8,861 nucleotides of DNA, from contig CAJLTE010000110.1 in assembly GCA_905209435.1 (NCBI GenBank), positions 1-8,861 of the forward strand, given 5' to 3'. Below the pieces are notes generated by a model. The model was not told the DNA's origin and searched no databases. It saw only the letters and a list, made by a program, of their open reading frames with translations. This DNA comes from an uncultured Blautia sp. GTDB taxonomy: Bacteria > Bacillota_A > Clostridia > Lachnospirales > Lachnospiraceae. This document shows positions 1-4,717 of the stretch, one piece after another (position 1 is the stretch's first letter; every line of letters begins with the position of its first letter). The position numbers and the translations under genes are program-made.

Positions 1-118
1 GAACAACCTTTTGACGGATGCCATCATATTCAATTGTTTTGTCATACTCTGCACCACTCACATGATGGCCGGAACGGTTATAACAGGTGACTGTACAGCC
101 ACTTTTTTCTTTCCATAT
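1..118 (-). pseudogene. 5'-truncated family 4-type glycosyltransferase (runs off window)
   Basis: Read on the minus strand, the frame starting at 118 is open to the window edge and encodes WKEKSGC followed by TVTCYNRSGHHVSGAEYD and EYDGIRQKVV. The block VTCYNRSGHHVSG is, from memory of the family, characteristic of the N-terminal domain of GT4 glycosyltransferases (rhamnosyl/glucosyl type) found in capsule loci. There it normally follows about 30-40 residues holding a start Met and a glycine-rich loop. Here that segment is absent: the frame runs straight back into the end of the sugar-transferase gene, whose stop codon is at 118-120, and no ATG occurs in frame. An out-of-frame ATG at 116-114 opens only 12 codons; losing one A from the A6 run at 103-108 would join it to the glycosyltransferase frame, still without the missing N-terminal part. 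The family call is moderately sure from a short fragment. The truncation is seen directly unless translation starts in an unusual way. Confidence 0.55.
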
Positions 119-1572
119 TATACGGATCCTTCTCTCTTCAGTACTGTCATCACTGTCTTAAACAGAATCTTTATATCCAGCCCAAAAGTCCAGTTGCTGA
201 TATATTCTGTATCCAGTCTTACTACTTCTTCAAAATCTGTAATATCACTTCTGCCACTTACCTGCCACATACCTGTAATCCCCGGTTTAATGGCAATTCT
301 GGCTCTGTGATGCAGCTCATATTTTTGTAATTCGTCTTGTAATATCGGTCTGGTACCTACAAGGCTCATGGTCCCATTTAGCACATTCCAGAACTGTGGG
401 AATTCATCCAGTGATGTTTTTCTGATAAATTCACCTATCCCGGTTTTTCTGGTTCCGTCGGGCAGGATTTTATTTCCTATTACACGAGGGTCAAAATCAA
501 TCTTAAACATACGGCCATCACTCATTTTATTCTGCGCCATAAGCTCTGCCCTACGTTCTTCTGCATCCATATACATACTTCGGAATTTGTACATTTTAAA
601 TGGTTTTCCATTCTGACCGATCCGTATCTGTGAAAAGAAAATCGGACCCGGAGAGCTGATATAAATGGCCGGTGCCACAAAGATAAAGATAATCCCTGTC
701 AGAAGACAGCCTGCCAGTCCACCCAGGATATCCAGTGCTCTTTTGGCAAGTGCCTGTCTGTCCGTAGCATAGTTCATAGTGGTCGTCAGAACTGTATATC
801 CACCTATTGTCTCTACAAATTGTTTCTGTCCGGGGGTGCTTCTGACTTTTGCCAGGTTCACATGAACTGCCATTCCCATTTCCAACAGTTCATTTATCAG
901 TTCATGGGGATATTGATAAGACGTATCTACATTTACAAAAACTTCATCTACCCATTGCTGACAAATATAGGATGCAGCATTTTTTAAATCTGCCACAACC
1001 GGAATTCCTTCAATTTCCCTGCCTGCTATATTTTTATCAATGATTATGAGACCATTGATGTTGTATCGATTATAATTGTGATTTTTTACATTCTGGATTA
1101 CTTTTGGTGCAAGATTATAATTTGTTACAATATAGAGTGAATGTTCTCCACCTTCTGCCATTTTATGGATCAGGTGTTTTTTCCATATTATTCTTGTGCC
1201 ATAGGACAGGAGTACATAAAAGACTCCCATAAGATACAGAACTGTCCTTGAGAAGCTGTGTCCATTGCTGACAGTGAACAGATACAGACCACTTGCCAGT
1301 TCTATCAGGATCATCTGCTGGATAACAGAACGTAATTCCTGATAATAACCTCTCCTCAGAACGCCTTTATAAGATTCAAAAATAATGATCAGAAATAAAT
1401 CTGCCAGTATTACAAAGAATATCATATTATGATATATTCCCAGTTCAAATATGTTCCGGACAGAACCATTTCGAACCAGATATGCCAGTATTAAAGACAG
1501 AAGTAAACACACAAGATCTAAAAATATAAAGTCCTTGTGTTTATACCATCCTCTTGATTTTTTTCTATACAT
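118..1572 (-). CDS. Polyprenyl-phosphate glycosyl-1-phosphate transferase (initiating sugar transferase)
   Basis: Integral membrane enzyme of 484 residues that would transfer a sugar-1-phosphate from a UDP-sugar to undecaprenyl phosphate, the first step of capsule/EPS repeat-unit synthesis. The N-terminal half has hydrophobic segments near residues 14-33, 48-66, 86-103 and 110-126, then a CoA-binding-like Rossmann region (about 143-265), as in the WcaJ/WbaP/CpsE family. A further hydrophobic segment at 283-305 leads into the catalytic domain. That domain carries SSPGPIFFSQIRIG (306-319), KMYKFRSM (326-333), KTSLDEFPQFWNVLNG (385-400) with the Asp-Glu pair 389-390, SLVGTRP (403-409) and KPGITGMWQVSGRSD (429-443). 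Length and C-terminal ending are normal for the family, so it looks intact. The ATG is preceded by AAGGAAGG about 5 nt upstream. It lies 29 bp after the loaP 3' fragment, so it should be co-transcribed with that operon. The transferred sugar cannot be told from sequence. Confidence 0.93.
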   Translation of the reverse strand: MYRKKSRGWYKHKDFIFLDLVCLLLSLILAYLVRNGSVRNIFELGIYHNMIFFVILADLFLIIIFESYKGVLRRGYYQELRSVIQQMILIELASGLYLFTVSNGHSFSRTVLYLMGVFYVLLSYGTRIIWKKHLIHKMAEGGEHSLYIVTNYNLAPKVIQNVKNHNYNRYNINGLIIIDKNIAGREIEGIPVVADLKNAASYICQQWVDEVFVNVDTSYQYPHELINELLEMGMAVHVNLAKVRSTPGQKQFVETIGGYTVLTTTMNYATDRQALAKRALDILGGLAGCLLTGIIFIFVAPAIYISSPGPIFFSQIRIGQNGKPFKMYKFRSMYMDAEERRAELMAQNKMSDGRMFKIDFDPRVIGNKILPDGTRKTGIGEFIRKTSLDEFPQFWNVLNGTMSLVGTRPILQDELQKYELHHRARIAIKPGITGMWQVSGRSDITDFEEVVRLDTEYISNWTFGLDIKILFKTVMTVLKREGSV

Positions 1573-1601
1573 ACGCCTTCCTTAGTTTCTCCTTCTTTTT
1601 C

Positions 1602-1924
1602 TCATACTTTTTTTACTATTTCCAACCCAACCTCCATATCCACGCTCCTTCCAAACATTTCTATGGAAACCCAGGCTTTTCTTTTGTGTCTGTTGATTTT
1701 TCTGATATAACCTTCCATGCCCTGCAATGGTCCTGTGAGTATCCTGACCTGATCATTCTCTATGATCCCTGTGGACATGGCTACCAGCTGTTCTTCTTTT
1801 CCCAGCTTCAGAAGCAGCTCTACTTCTTCCTGAGATAGGGGGATGATCTCATCTCCTGTTCCCAGAAGCCGGGTCATTCCTGTGACTTTTCTCAGGTTTT
1901 CAGCCAGCTGTTCCAGATTTTCGG
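1602..1924 (-). pseudogene. loaP: loaP 3' fragment (KOW half of a NusG-family antiterminator)
   Basis: This is the distal part of a gene split by an insertion sequence. It encodes AENLEQLAENLRKVTGM, then LLGTGDEIIPLSQEEVE, the linker VAMSTGIIENDQVRI and a KOW domain with TGPLQGMEGYIRKINRHKRKAW and the ending VGLEIVKKV. This series matches what I know of LoaP, the NusG/RfaH-like specialised antiterminator of Firmicutes polysaccharide and antibiotic operons. Joined to codon 61 of the upstream fragment (ending FPGYVFLI) it gives a continuous 168-residue protein of normal length. A GTG at 1937-1935 could formally open this fragment, but it sits inside the IS terminal hairpin and has no ribosome binding site, so separate translation is unlikely. 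The KOW half alone lacks the NGN domain that contacts RNA polymerase and is not expected to work. Confidence 0.85.
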
Positions 1925-1932
1925 CAATCACG

Positions 1933-1953
1933 ACCACCGGCTTAGCCGGTGGT
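1933..1953. repeat. Right-end terminal hairpin of the IS
   Basis: A perfect 9-bp inverted repeat ACCACCGGC/GCCGGTGGT with a 3-nt loop lies about 4-8 bp inside the right element boundary. Position and form match the TnpA-recognised imperfect palindrome of IS200/IS605 right ends. A related hairpin with the same CCACC-GC-TA-GC-GGTGG pattern lies in the left end at 2628-2645. Confidence 0.75.
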
Positions 1954-1960
1954 TTGCTTT

Positions 1961-2003
1961 GACCCTATAAGGGTCTATTACCGGCACTGGAGTCTAAAGA
2001 CTC
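1961..2003. repeat. Two further hairpins in the IS right end
   Basis: GACCCT-ATA-AGGGTC (1961-1975, 6-bp stem) and GAGTC-TAAA-GACTC (1990-2003, 5-bp stem) follow each other in the non-coding right end, between the tnpA gene and the terminal hairpin. Their role is unknown; they may structure the single-stranded transposition intermediate or the 3' end of the tnpA transcript. Confidence 0.55.
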
Positions 2004-2010
2004 ATCGAAA

Positions 2011-2027
2011 TAGGTTCGCCAAGCGCA
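2011..2027. repeat. Inverted-repeat arm downstream of tnpA
   Basis: The plus-strand sequence TAGGTTCGCCAAGCGCA is the inverse of the 17-bp copy at 2559-2575, with 16 of 17 positions matching. The pair brackets tnpA inside the element, one arm in the 5' leader and one in the 3' non-coding part. Confidence 0.7.
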
Positions 2028-2043
2028 ACATCATTTACCTACA

Positions 2044-2059
2044 AAGCCCTTTCGGGCTT
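2044..2059 (-). terminator. Possible tnpA terminator hairpin
   Basis: Just after the tnpA stop codon the minus strand reads AAGCCC-GAAA-GGGCTT: a 6-bp stem closed by a GNRA-type tetraloop. The following sequence (TGTAGGT) is not a good U-tract, so this is a weak terminator or a transcript-stabilising stem-loop. Confidence 0.4.
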
Positions 2060-2063
2060 ATCT

Positions 2064-2534
2064 TTATTTGTTACGTTTTACTGGCTCACCCGTAAACGGG
2101 TCAATATACTCTTTCAGTGTCATTTGATCATATTCCAGATCATCCTGTAACTGATTTGCTATATATTCCTGTATTTTCTTTGCATTTTTCCCTACCGTAT
2201 CTACATAATATCCGCGACACCAGAAATGTCTGTTTCCATATTTGTACTTCAGATTTGCATGTCTTTCGAATATCATTAATGTACTCTTTCCTTTTAAGTA
2301 CCCTACAAAATACGATACACTTATGCTTGGCGGAATTTCTACTAACATGTGTACATGATCTGGACATATCTCTGCTTCAATAATTTTTACACCTTTTCTT
2401 TTGCATAACATACTCAAAATATCTGCTATATCCTGTTTAATTTTTCCATATGCTACTTTTCTTCTATATTTTGGTGCAAAAACAATATGATACTTACAAT
2501 TCCACTTTGTATGTGATAAACTATTATTATCCAT
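2064..2534 (-). CDS. tnpA: IS200/IS605-family TnpA transposase (Y1 HUH)
   Basis: Single-strand DNA transposase of 156 residues, the usual size for the family. It would work as a dimer that recognises the hairpins at both element ends and performs peel-and-paste transposition. Visible motifs are the N-terminal strand KYHIVFAPKYRRK (14-26), the metal-binding His-U-His in CPDHVHMLVEIPP (57-69; His60 and His62), FVGYLKGKST (76-85), FWCRGYYVDTVG (104-115) and the C-terminal helix IQEYIANQ (121-128) with the presumed nucleophile Tyr124. The start ATG at 2534-2532 has an excellent Shine-Dalgarno, AGGAGGT, 7 nt upstream. The frame is also open upstream through the element's left end into loaP, which creates a spurious longer chimeric reading frame. 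All catalytic residues are present and the reading frame is unbroken, so the enzyme is probably active. Confidence 0.93.
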   Translation of the reverse strand: MDNNSLSHTKWNCKYHIVFAPKYRRKVAYGKIKQDIADILSMLCKRKGVKIIEAEICPDHVHMLVEIPPSISVSYFVGYLKGKSTLMIFERHANLKYKYGNRHFWCRGYYVDTVGKNAKKIQEYIANQLQDDLEYDQMTLKEYIDPFTGEPVKRNK

Positions 2535-2540
2535 ATGGAT

Positions 2541-2547
2541 ACCTCCT
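2541..2547 (-). promoter_or_regulatory. tnpA ribosome binding site with complementary anti-SD upstream
   Basis: AGGAGGT lies 7 nt before the tnpA ATG. The segment ACCTCC (minus strand, 2597-2592) is exactly complementary to GGAGGT. It lies upstream of the predicted tnpA start site, so only read-through transcripts from outside would contain it. Confidence 0.5.
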
Positions 2548-2558
2548 GTGTATATTAG

Positions 2559-2575
2559 TGCGGTTGGCGAACCTA
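2559..2575. repeat. Inverted-repeat arm upstream of tnpA
   Basis: On the minus strand this reads TAGGTTCGCCAACCGCA, matching the arm at 2011-2027 with one mismatch. It begins roughly at the predicted tnpA transcription start and can itself fold as GGTT-CGCC-AACC. Confidence 0.7.
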
Positions 2576-2580
2576 CATTA

Positions 2581-2610
2581 ATTATACCACCGGAGGTTTT
2601 TTTCTGTAAG
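2581..2610 (-). promoter_or_regulatory. Candidate tnpA promoter
   Basis: A perfect TATAAT (minus strand, 2586-2581) lies 18 bp downstream of CTTACA (2610-2605; 4 of 6 matches to TTGACA). Transcription would start near 2574, about 40 nt before the tnpA start codon. The A7 run in the spacer is an AT-rich feature often seen in such promoters. Predicted from sequence only. Confidence 0.5.
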
Positions 2611-2627
2611 CTGAAGCAATGCTGACT

Positions 2628-2645
2628 CACCTGCATAGCAGGTGG
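2628..2645. repeat. Left-end hairpin of the IS
   Basis: CACCTGC-ATA-GCAGGTG is a perfect 7-bp stem with a 3-nt loop, with the same pattern and same orientation as the right-end hairpin at 1933-1953. It is the likely left-end structure bound by TnpA. It lies about 75 bp inside the boundary deduced from the loaP reconstruction, further from the tip than usual for this family. Confidence 0.6.
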
Positions 2646-2667
2646 TTTATTTGTTTTCCAAAGCTCC

Positions 2668-2717
2668 GTTTTTCGGATCAGCGAAAAACTCCACAATGGC
2701 AAACAGGGCTTTGCCCT
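2668..2717. repeat. Hairpins at the outer left end of the IS
   Basis: GTTTTTCG/CGAAAAAC (2668-2675 with 2682-2689, 6-nt loop) and AGGGC-TTT-GCCCT (2705-2717) occupy the segment between the inner left-end hairpin and the loaP junction. Neither contains loaP-like coding sequence. They may be part of the element's left end. Confidence 0.5.
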
Positions 2718-2719
2718 AA

Positions 2720-2903
2720 CAATTAAAAAGACATACCCGGGAAAGAGGATTCTTTCCTGGATATGCCATTTGCCTTGAAATCGTTTCTTCTGTTGATAAT
2801 AGGGAATAAAGCAGCGTTTCAGTATATCGCTGCTTATCAGCCGCTGACATTGGCAGCGGATGTTCTCTTCTGTGCCTGTTCGCACCTGCATCACATACCA
2901 CAT
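2720..2903 (-). pseudogene. loaP: loaP 5' fragment (NGN half of a NusG-family antiterminator)
   Basis: This is the first 61 codons of a LoaP-type transcription antiterminator. It begins WYVMQVRTGTEENI, continues CFIPYYQQKKRFQGKWH and ends ILFPGYVFLI, the classical NGN-domain signature of NusG/RfaH/LoaP proteins (the FPGYVF strand). I chose the ATG at 2903-2901 because family members start with M-W-Y-V and GGAGGT lies 10 nt upstream; an in-frame ATG 13 codons earlier lacks homology. LoaP acts in the cytoplasm on elongating RNA polymerase, binding a nascent RNA hairpin and suppressing termination in long polysaccharide or secondary-metabolite operons. The insertion removes the last part of the NGN domain and the whole KOW domain from this fragment. 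Its frame continues without a stop through the IS left end and into tnpA. Confidence 0.85.
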
Positions 2904-3051
2904 TGGATATATTACCTCCGTATTTTGGGTATGCTTCGCCATTCTGCCTGTGTTACAAGGCAGATTCTCTTCAAGATATGTAAATCAATATCCTTAAACG
3001 CGGCAAAGCGACGATTCAAAGACTATAGACCTTTTGTCTTATCTACACGTT

Positions 3052-3080
3052 ATTATAGCTTTATTGCCAAAAAGATGCAA
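3052..3080 (-). promoter_or_regulatory. Candidate internal promoter ahead of loaP
   Basis: A perfect TATAAT (minus strand, 3057-3052) is placed 17 bp after TTGCAT (3080-3075), which shares only the TTG of the consensus -35. Start of transcription would be near 3045, giving loaP an untranslated leader of about 140 nt. It would allow loaP and the downstream glycosyltransferase genes to be expressed independently of the cpsB promoter. Confidence 0.45.
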
Positions 3081-3090
3081 TAATTTTTGG
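3061..3090 (-). repeat. Two interleaved, mutually exclusive hairpins
   Basis: On the minus strand CCAAAAA (3090-3084) can pair with TTTTTGG (3073-3067), while TTATTGC (3083-3077) can pair with GCAATAA (3067-3061). The arms interleave with no connecting loops, so only one stem can form at a time. The segment starts 9 nt after the stop of the upstream gene and overlaps the candidate -35 element. Confidence 0.4.
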
Positions 3091-3099
3091 TACTTTTTA

Positions 3100-3363
3100 T
3101 CATTTATCTGCTGCTGTATCTGCCGGCGTTTCCGTAGGTTCTGCTGTAGGTCGTACCATCATGTCGTCCAGTACACCGATATCTTCCTCCGTCTCTTTGC
3201 CGGCCAGCTTTTCTTTGTATTCTGTGCGTTCTGCACGTTCCTGGTGGTTTACCTTGACAACAAATACAAGGCCTGCCACCAGAGCAAGAACCAGCACATA
3301 GTAGAGCACTGAGGACATGAATTTATTTTTTTTATGTCTGCGTCTGCGAGATTTTCGTGACAT
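3100..3363 (-). CDS. Small single-pass membrane protein of unknown function
   Basis: An 87-residue protein I do not recognise. It starts with a very basic stretch (residues 2-14, including RKSRRRRHKKNK), then one hydrophobic segment at about 17-36 (SSVLYYVLVLALVAGLVFVV). A charged region KVNHQERAERTEYKEKLAGK follows, then an acidic, Pro/Thr-rich tail (about 56-87) ending TAEPTETPADTAADK. By the positive-inside rule the N-terminus should be cytoplasmic and the tail outside. The gene starts 23 bp after the stop of the 413-residue secreted protein gene and has a GAGAGGAAC ribosome binding site about 7 nt upstream, so it is very likely translated and co-transcribed. Overall form (basic N-terminus, one helix, short extracellular coil) is like small cell-surface or division-associated proteins such as septum-formation initiators, but no diagnostic motif supports that, so no function is assigned. 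Confidence 0.75.
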   Translation of the reverse strand: MSRKSRRRRHKKNKFMSSVLYYVLVLALVAGLVFVVKVNHQERAERTEYKEKLAGKETEEDIGVLDDMMVRPTAEPTETPADTAADK

Positions 3364-3386
3364 TGAACTGTTCCTCTCTTATCAGA

Positions 3387-4628
3387 TTATTTTGCATCTT
3401 TTGTAAAGATTGCAAGAGGTCCCATGCCTTTGAATTCGCCTTTGATCACAAGATTTGGCTGTTCAGAAGAGCCTGCTTCGTCCTTAACGATCCAGCTCAT
3501 CAGATCATCTTCTGCATCAGCTGTCTCATCTGTGTCAGCAGTCTCATCTGCGTCGTCTGCTTCCTCTGCTTCTTTTTCCGGATATGCGAAGCTCAGTTCA
3601 GGCTCTGCAAGATAGTTAAGCTCTCCTGTAGAAGCATCTGCCTGTACAACAATGCTGTCCGGGATTGTGAATGGCTCTATCTCTGTAAGAAGGCTCAGGT
3701 CGCCCTCTGCTGTATCAACATCAAAGTCTGCATCATTAGCAGTTACAAGGCTCTTCCAGTCAACACTGTCGATGTCACAGTTTACCTGTGCGTCAAGGGA
3801 ACCGGACATATCATAGGAGTAATCATCTGACATCTTGATTGCCATATCTATAAGACTGCTTGCGCTGACATAGTCGTCCAGGTTGATGGTCTGTCCGTTG
3901 TCCAGTGTGACCTCTTTGTTCTCTGTATCTGTCAGATCATCGATAAAATCAGTCAGAGTAAAGCCTGCTTTCTGATCTTTCAGCTTCTTTGCTGCATCAG
4001 CTACCTTTTCGTCTGCGTATTTCTCAGGAGAAACCTTCTTGGTTACAACCGGAACCTTCTCGATCAGCATTACAGGTCCAAGTGAATCGAAGGTGGCTGT
4101 GACTTCACCTGTGGCTTTGTCCAGCTTCTCAATTGCAACAAAGGCAACCTTTCCTGTTGTCGGATCGATCTGCATCAGAAGTACATCTTTCTTCTTTACA
4201 TCCTTGGCAGCTTCGATGGTAAGGGTTGTTTTGATAGCGCCATCTGTTTCGTATGTGATCTTATCATCTTCCTTAATAACCAGATCTACAAAAGGTGTCA
4301 GAGACTCATACAGGGACGGATTTACCTTCTTCTCTGTGTTTGTTTTAATTGTTTCTGTTGTATCTACCTTAAGGTCTTTCAGAATCTCATTCATGTTTAC
4401 CTTGGTATTATCATCATTTACTTTTGTTACTACCTCTGCAACTTTTTTATCCTTGTAGGCACCTGTATCAACATCTTTTACGATCAGTTCCTGTTTGTTT
4501 GACAGATTTCCCTCAACTACCTTTGGAGCTTCCGGAATGATCTGTCCGATACTTGGGGCTGCATATACATTGGCAGATGCTGCAATTGTCATTGCTGCAA
4601 GTAAAATACTGAAATATTTTCTTTTCAT
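3387..4628 (-). CDS. Secreted protein of unknown function with internal duplication
   Basis: A 413-residue protein I cannot place in a named family. Residues 1-24 form a clear Sec signal peptide (MKRKYFSILLAAMTIAASAN then VYAA) with cleavage predicted after VYA or YAA; there is no lipobox and no C-terminal anchor or LPXTG. The mature part seems to hold two related halves. Residues 60-191 have KKVAEVVTKVNDDN, FVDLVIKEDDKITYETDGAI, DPTTGKVAFVAIEKL and DSLGPVMLIEK. Residues 205-410 have DEKVADAAKKLKDQ, LIDMAIKMSDDYSYDMSGSLDA, DASTGELNYLAEPEL and GMGPLAIFTK. An acidic linker rich in Ala-Asp-Glu-Thr (351-375) is inserted in the second half. The ATG has AAGGAAGG 7 nt upstream. It sits 89 bp after the LCP gene inside the cps operon, so an extracellular role in polymer handling or attachment is possible but not shown. 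Confidence 0.82.
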   Translation of the reverse strand: MKRKYFSILLAAMTIAASANVYAAPSIGQIIPEAPKVVEGNLSNKQELIVKDVDTGAYKDKKVAEVVTKVNDDNTKVNMNEILKDLKVDTTETIKTNTEKKVNPSLYESLTPFVDLVIKEDDKITYETDGAIKTTLTIEAAKDVKKKDVLLMQIDPTTGKVAFVAIEKLDKATGEVTATFDSLGPVMLIEKVPVVTKKVSPEKYADEKVADAAKKLKDQKAGFTLTDFIDDLTDTENKEVTLDNGQTINLDDYVSASSLIDMAIKMSDDYSYDMSGSLDAQVNCDIDSVDWKSLVTANDADFDVDTAEGDLSLLTEIEPFTIPDSIVVQADASTGELNYLAEPELSFAYPEKEAEEADDADETADTDETADAEDDLMSWIVKDEAGSSEQPNLVIKGEFKGMGPLAIFTKDAK

Positions 4629-4717
4629 AAGAATGCCTTCCTTTCTGTCTTCTTCTGGCTCTATTCTTATTAATTTACGGTTACTTTATAACAAGGCGGT
4701 TGAAAAACAGCAGCCTG

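Larger units (their letters stand above)
1925..2719 (-). mobile_element. IS200/IS605-family insertion element (tnpA only) inside loaP
   Basis: An element of about 795 bp interrupts loaP in the same orientation as the host gene. The evidence is a Y1 HUH transposase gene at 2064-2534, hairpin-rich ends without terminal inverted repeats of the classical DDE type, and exact repair of loaP when the segment is removed. Both host-element junctions read ATTG (2720-2723 as flank on the left end, 1925-1928 at the right end). This fits the single-strand chemistry of this family, which inserts 3' of a short target and makes no target duplication. The boundaries are therefore ambiguous by up to 4 bp (1925-2719 or 1929-2723). 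No tnpB or RNA-guided nuclease gene is present, so it resembles the IS200 group. The left-end non-coding segment is about 185 bp and the right-end one about 139 bp. Confidence 0.85.
2904..3099 (-). promoter_or_regulatory. loaP leader region with hairpins
   Basis: This 196-bp stretch between the 87-residue membrane-protein gene and loaP has no credible gene of its own. It contains a candidate promoter (3052-3080). On the transcribed strand it has a 7-bp hairpin TCTGCCT/AGGCAGA (2943-2964) some 40 nt before the loaP start, and a weaker stem AGGATAT/ATATCTT around 2972-2993. None of these is followed by a U-tract, so none is an obvious intrinsic terminator. The length and structure suggest a regulatory leader, possibly for autoregulation or LoaP loading, which is inference. 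Confidence 0.45.

Noticed and set aside
1602..1937. A stand-alone 111-residue KOW-domain protein with GTG start
   Set aside because: The GTG lies in the IS terminal hairpin with no ribosome binding site; the segment is the 3' part of loaP.
2628..2655. Left-end hairpin as an intrinsic terminator protecting tnpA from read-through
   Set aside because: In the direction of tnpA transcription the stem is not followed by a T-run; the T-rich side is on the opposite strand.
1925..2719. IS605-type element with TnpB or an associated guide RNA
   Set aside because: There is room only for tnpA; no RuvC-like or zinc-finger coding sequence is present, and the right end is too short for a hidden tnpB.
2064..2942. 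A single 292-codon gene
   Set aside because: It is a chimera: the loaP NGN start, the left end of the IS and tnpA read in one frame. tnpA has its own start and strong ribosome binding site, and loaP starts 13 codons later.
3357..3830. Plus-strand open frames such as this one, rich in Cys, Phe and Ser
   Set aside because: It is antisense to the 413-residue secreted protein, has biased composition and no recognisable domain; the same holds for the other plus-strand frames.
4629..4717. Separate promoter or terminator between the LCP gene and the secreted-protein gene
   Set aside because: TTATAA-like sequence exists but without a fitting -35, and no stable hairpin with a T-run is visible; a continuous operon is the simpler reading.
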